The position numbers and the translations under genes were made by a program. The notes under the pieces are model-generated. The model saw only the letters and a list, made by a program, of their open reading frames with translations, made no database searches and had not been told where the DNA came from. From Oligoflexia bacterium (GTDB taxonomy: Bacteria; Bdellovibrionota; UBA1018), in contig JARLHE010000014.1 in the NCBI GenBank assembly GCA_031292385.1, positions 34,205 to 98,204 of the forward strand: a stretch of DNA of 64,000 bases, given 5' to 3'. This document shows, piece after piece, positions 60,971 through 64,000 of the stretch. Position 1 is the first letter of the stretch, and each line of letters starts with the position of its first letter.

Positions 60971-62139
60971 TGATCGTCACCCAGGTAAAAGCCGTGCCCG
61001 ACTTCATCCGCCCATTCTTCTTCACCTTTGGCTTCGGCAGGCCAGACTTCCAGGTTTTTCCGAATGAGCTCATACCGATCCTTAACACGGTGGATGGGCT
61101 CGAATCCTCGGTCCATTCCCGGCGTCGTGGCCAGGGTAGAGTAGGCTTCGATGAGCTGAAGGTTGCTGACGAGGCGGCTTTTCGATCCTTCAAAGCTTCT
61201 CATCAGCAGATTTTGGATTCTCTTTCTTTCGGCTCGGCGATCGTTTGCCGAAATGAGCCAATCGTTGTCGACATCTTCGGTTCGAGACAGACTCAGGAGC
61301 CGTTTCGTGAAAATTTCCGAATTCGCCCAATCTTCGTAAGTGAACGAGCCGTTCTCGATTTTTTCCCTGAATCGGCGGACTTCATTCAGAAGCATCGGAA
61401 TTTCCTCGGTCCGGCACAATCTCTTGAAAACGTAAAGTTGAACAAGATAGGTTTCCGGGTCGACGTAGTCCGAAAAGTAGGCGGAGTGCAGCGAATAGAT
61501 CGCTCCGAGCGCCTGGTCCGCGCGTCCGGCGTAATAGGCGGTCCACATCTTTTCGAAAAGCACTTTGTGATACCGGGCGTAACCTTGGGGAATCCAGGAG
61601 TAGACTTCCAGGGCTTCGCGATAGCGATGGGCTCCGTAGTACGCTCTTGCCATGGCGTGCAGGACGTAGGGATAGAGCTCATCGATCCCGGCGACGACCG
61701 TTTGGGAAGGGTTTTTCTCGGCAAGCGCGGCCTGGCGGCGCTTATGCAGCCATTCGGCGGCCTTTTTGTAGGTTTCCGCCGCGGCGATGTATTTTTTCGC
61801 GTAAAGAAGGGAGTCCGCCTGGCTCATATAAGCGCGCATGGACCAGATCTTCGCTCCGCCCCTGGCCATGAGGGCGCGGTCGCCTTCTTCCCAAGTGTGA
61901 AGCACGTCTTCTCCGACGTCCGGCGTTCCAAGCAGGCTCCAGTAAATTCTTTCGCGCTGAACTGGGTCTTTGACGCTGCCGTTCAGCCGGTAGACGAGGA
62001 CTCGGGCACCCAGGTAGTCTTTGTCCTGGATGTACTTTTGCAGATCGGCGAACCCGGCCTTATCGTTTGCCCATGCGGAAAGAGTCGGTGCGAGCGTCGC
62101 GAAAAAGAGGGCGACGACGATGCGGCTAGCGTTGCTCAT
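60958..62139 (-). CDS. exported TPR-like protein of the motor cluster
   Basis: 393 residues: signal ASRIVVALFFATLAPTLSAWA, then helical repeats (SQADSLLYAKKYIAAAETYKKAAEWL; VLHAMARAYYGAHRYREALEVYSWI; MWTAYYAGRADQALGAIYSLH). Likely another periplasmic scaffold (GltD/GltE-like). ATG 62139 lies inside the last codons of the ExbD gene; the longer frame from 62205 is an artefact. Confidence 0.78.
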   Translation of the reverse strand: MSNASRIVVALFFATLAPTLSAWANDKAGFADLQKYIQDKDYLGARVLVYRLNGSVKDPVQRERIYWSLLGTPDVGEDVLHTWEEGDRALMARGGAKIWSMRAYMSQADSLLYAKKYIAAAETYKKAAEWLHKRRQAALAEKNPSQTVVAGIDELYPYVLHAMARAYYGAHRYREALEVYSWIPQGYARYHKVLFEKMWTAYYAGRADQALGAIYSLHSAYFSDYVDPETYLVQLYVFKRLCRTEEIPMLLNEVRRFREKIENGSFTYEDWANSEIFTKRLLSLSRTEDVDNDWLISANDRRAERKRIQNLLMRSFEGSKSRLVSNLQLIEAYSTLATTPGMDRGFEPIHRVKDRYELIRKNLEVWPAEAKGEEEWADEVGHGFYLGDDQCKK

Positions 62140-62569
62140 TACGTGAACTCGCGACGAACAGGATGTTGCCGAAGCCCGCTTCTCTGAACACCTTGACCAC
62201 ATCATAAATCCTCCGGTAGGGAACCTCTTTGTCCGCGACCACGCTCAGCGTCGAGTTGACGTCTTTGGGTAGCTTCGAGACGTATGCGTGAAGCGTCGCT
62301 CTGTACGCCTCCAGGTCTCCCGTGATGACGCTTTTGCTCTTCAGAAAGGGAATGCTGACTCCGTCCGACGTGATGATGACTCTGGGTGTTGACTCGAGCG
62401 TTTCTTTGCTGACGCTTTCGGGGAGCTTGAGTTTGTCGGGATAATCCATGTCGACAGCTCCGAAATAGGAGCATTTCAGCAGGAAGATGACCAACATCGC
62501 GAAGATATCGATCATCGCCGTCAATTGAAGCTCTAAAGGCTGTTTACGAACCCGTCTTCCCGTGATCAT
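62126..62569 (-). CDS. ExbD/TolR-like motor protein (second copy)
   Basis: 147 residues with one membrane helix near the N-terminus (LQLTAMIDIFAMLVIFLLKCS); the Asp in AMIDIF is the proton-path residue of ExbD/TolR/AglS. The rest is periplasmic. Shares one base with the upstream ExbD gene (TAATG). Two ExbD genes with one TolQ gene is the Myxococcus AglRQS pattern. Confidence 0.88.
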   Translation of the reverse strand: MITGRRVRKQPLELQLTAMIDIFAMLVIFLLKCSYFGAVDMDYPDKLKLPESVSKETLESTPRVIITSDGVSIPFLKSKSVITGDLEAYRATLHAYVSKLPKDVNSTLSVVADKEVPYRRIYDVVKVFREAGFGNILFVASSRNEQR

Positions 62570-63084
62570 TAGTTAGCGGCTCCCCGGAACTTCGCTTCGG
62601 CTTCCATGTAAGAGGTCAGGACGACGTCCGGAATGGTTTCCCGAATCCCGTCCATCGTCGAGATCAGTTGCTGATAAGGCGTATTGGACAACAGAGTCAG
62701 GCGGATCGATTTCTCTTTCGGATTCTTCGCGGCGAATTGCTGCACGATCTTGAGGGTCTTCTGCCGGAGCTGTTCCTGCATTTGATCGTCGCCGGTGTTC
62801 TGCACCTTCTCGGAGAGCTCTCCCGGTTGGGTTCCGCCCCAGGTGAGCTGGATCTTGACGGAATTTCCCATGTCCCCGACGAAAATTTGTGGAGAAAGGG
62901 GAGGGGTTTCCGGCTGCTTCGTAATGATATCAACCTGAGCCGGCGGCAAAGTCAGCTTGGTGAAGGCCATAAACTCCGTCGACAGAAGGAGAAAGAAGAC
63001 CACCGTCGTGAACATGTCGATAACAGGAACCAGGTTAAGTTCCTTGACGTGTCGGCGATGCGGGCGTTCAAAAAAATCGTCCAT
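62569..63084 (-). CDS. ExbD/TolR-like motor protein (first copy)
   Basis: 171 residues. The membrane helix carries VPVIDMFTTVVFFLLLS with the conserved Asp, followed by a periplasmic domain with QLISTMDGIRETIPDVVL near the end. Pairs with the TolQ-like channel protein 3 bp upstream. Confidence 0.88.
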   Translation of the reverse strand: MDDFFERPHRRHVKELNLVPVIDMFTTVVFFLLLSTEFMAFTKLTLPPAQVDIITKQPETPPLSPQIFVGDMGNSVKIQLTWGGTQPGELSEKVQNTGDDQMQEQLRQKTLKIVQQFAAKNPKEKSIRLTLLSNTPYQQLISTMDGIRETIPDVVLTSYMEAEAKFRGAAN

Positions 63085-63087
63085 CGT

Positions 63088-63714
63088 TTACTTCCGTTCC
63101 GACTGTTCGATCCAGGTGATGACTTTGTAACCAACGTCTTGAGCGCGGCCGATGATTTGATCCGATTTCGCGGTGCAAACCGTGTGAATCACCATCGCCG
63201 TCATACCGACGATAAGGCCGGCTGCCGTGGAGTACATGGCTTCCGAGATGCCGAGACCAAGCAATTTGGCTTTTTCAGCGGCATCCGCGTTGGCGATAGC
63301 GGAAAAGGTTTTGATCAAACCGGTGATGGTACCGAAAAGACCGAGGAGGGTCGCGACGTTGGCGATCAGCGCCAGGTATTGCAAGCCGACATCGCAACGG
63401 TGAGTGACTTCGAGAACAGAGGCGCCCAAGGCCGATCTCATGGCCTCGCGCCCGTTTTCGGCGGCGAGCAGGGCGGATTTCACGACCGAGAAGTCCGGGG
63501 CCTTTTCCTTGGAATTGCAGACCTGGATGGCGTCGGTGTATTTGCGGGAAAGAATCCGCTCGCGAATGGTTTCAAGGGCAGCGTCCGTATTGTAGGAAAG
63601 CCGGAAGTAGAGTGAATGGATTCTTTCAGTGCCGAGAATGGCGAGAATGACCGCGGACGAAAGAATCAGATAAGCGCCAATACCACCGTGTTGAAGCAGG
63701 ATCTCGAAAATCAT
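63088..63714 (-). CDS. MotA/TolQ/ExbB proton-channel protein
   Basis: 208 residues with three membrane helices (AYLILSSAVILAILGTERI; LQYLALIANVATLLGLFGTITGLI; GISEAMYSTAAGLIVGMTAMVIH). The GLFGTITGLIKTF and AMYSTAAGL(I/V)VG segments are family hallmarks; the Thr/Ser pair lines the proton path. With the two ExbD proteins it forms a proton-driven motor, as AglR does in Myxococcus gliding. Confidence 0.92.
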   Translation of the reverse strand: MIFEILLQHGGIGAYLILSSAVILAILGTERIHSLYFRLSYNTDAALETIRERILSRKYTDAIQVCNSKEKAPDFSVVKSALLAAENGREAMRSALGASVLEVTHRCDVGLQYLALIANVATLLGLFGTITGLIKTFSAIANADAAEKAKLLGLGISEAMYSTAAGLIVGMTAMVIHTVCTAKSDQIIGRAQDVGYKVITWIEQSERK

Positions 63715-63729
63715 AAAGAAATGTCTCCC

Positions 63730-64000
63730 TTAGAATAAGTAAAAAACAGCCCCTACGTCAAAACTCGTCATAAAGCTGAACGAAGTCTGCCCGTTAAAAG
63801 AGGTTTGAAGATAGCTTTCCGTTACAGATGCGCGAACGCCGATTGTTTTGCTGAGGAAGTACGTTTTTCCGACGCCGATGAAAAACCCGACGCCGCTGTT
63901 GGATTCGTACTGAGTGTAGGAGCCGCCGAACTTCAAAAACGTATCGCTATGGACGATGTGCTGAAGCCCTAAGCTGTCCTTTCCGTAAAGCGGCGACCAA
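63730..64000 (-). CDS. outer-membrane beta-barrel protein, C-terminal part
   Basis: The last ~89 codons of a gene that begins beyond the right edge; the frame is open to the window end (SPLYGKDSLGLQHIV...). Alternating strands (GVGFFIGVGKTYFL, IGVRASVTESYLQ, SFSFMTSFDVGAVFYLF) and a C-terminal Phe indicate an outer-membrane barrel. 15 bp before the TolQ-like gene, so it likely starts or sits in the motor operon. Confidence 0.75.
   Translation of the reverse strand, partial: WSPLYGKDSLGLQHIVHSDTFLKFGGSYTQYESNSGVGFFIGVGKTYFLSKTIGVRASVTESYLQTSFNGQTSFSFMTSFDVGAVFYLF

Noticed and set aside
1..64000. tRNA/rRNA genes, CRISPR arrays, IS elements, integrases, phage genes
   Set aside because: No T-loop or conserved rRNA text in the gaps, no regular direct-repeat arrays, and no transposase-like proteins were seen.

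Overview
The window comes from a GC-rich, Gram-negative bacterium with a diderm envelope. It carries an Omp85/TamB pair, a TolC/RND pump and TolQ/ExbD motor genes. The Agl/Glt-like gliding or envelope-motor cluster at the right end, the many secreted proteins of unknown family and the small CPXCG protein suggest a deltaproteobacterial-type lineage. My best guess is Bdellovibrionota, with Myxococcota second; this is inference, as there is no rRNA gene here. Genes are tightly packed: no gene-free gap exceeds about 250 bp. I saw no tRNA, rRNA, CRISPR array, insertion sequence or phage.

Layout. 1-4.6 kb: HNH endonuclease, TlpA-like thioredoxin, sigma-54 enhancer-binding protein, secreted metallopeptidase and a surface protein. 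4.6-8.7 kb: TamA/TamB-type envelope export pair. 8.7-13.9 kb: propionyl-CoA carboxylase in three polypeptides plus the methylmalonyl-CoA mutase catalytic subunit, as one overlapping operon. 14-17 kb: unknown secreted and membrane proteins, and a solitary NrfD/ActC-like membrane protein. 17-20 kb: LysR regulator, CPXCG and DUF2461 proteins, divergent from YceI and pirin. 20-27 kb: flavoprotein, S4 protein, two secreted proteins with a permuted-papain look, an eRF1-like host-attachment relative, a papain-family protease and an ArsR regulator. 27-35 kb: Lon, pseudouridine synthase, transketolase and a Tgt-MnmC-like fusion. 35-44 kb: secreted proteins, PEP synthase, host-attachment protein, CBS protein and MFS carrier. 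44-48 kb: ba3-type oxygen reductase with SCO-like protein. 48-53 kb: rhodanese, SqrR/BigR-like regulator, TolC and RND pump. 53-56 kb: two-component system. 56-64 kb: FHA/TonB-like, TPR, ExbD, ExbD and TolQ motor cluster.

The most notable signals are regulatory. At least six start-proximal sites fit the sigma-54 layout (GG-N10-GC inside TGGC..-N5-TTGC). They precede mostly secreted-protein genes, and two divergent regions share an upstream block that looks like an activator site. At least five sigma-70-type promoters put the -10 box exactly 6 nt before the start codon, which predicts leaderless mRNAs. The SqrR/BigR-like regulator keeps the two persulfide-sensing cysteines at the family spacing. 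A Tgt-methyltransferase fusion with a changed tRNA-recognition loop and an in-frame amber codon in a secreted-protein gene also deserve a second look.
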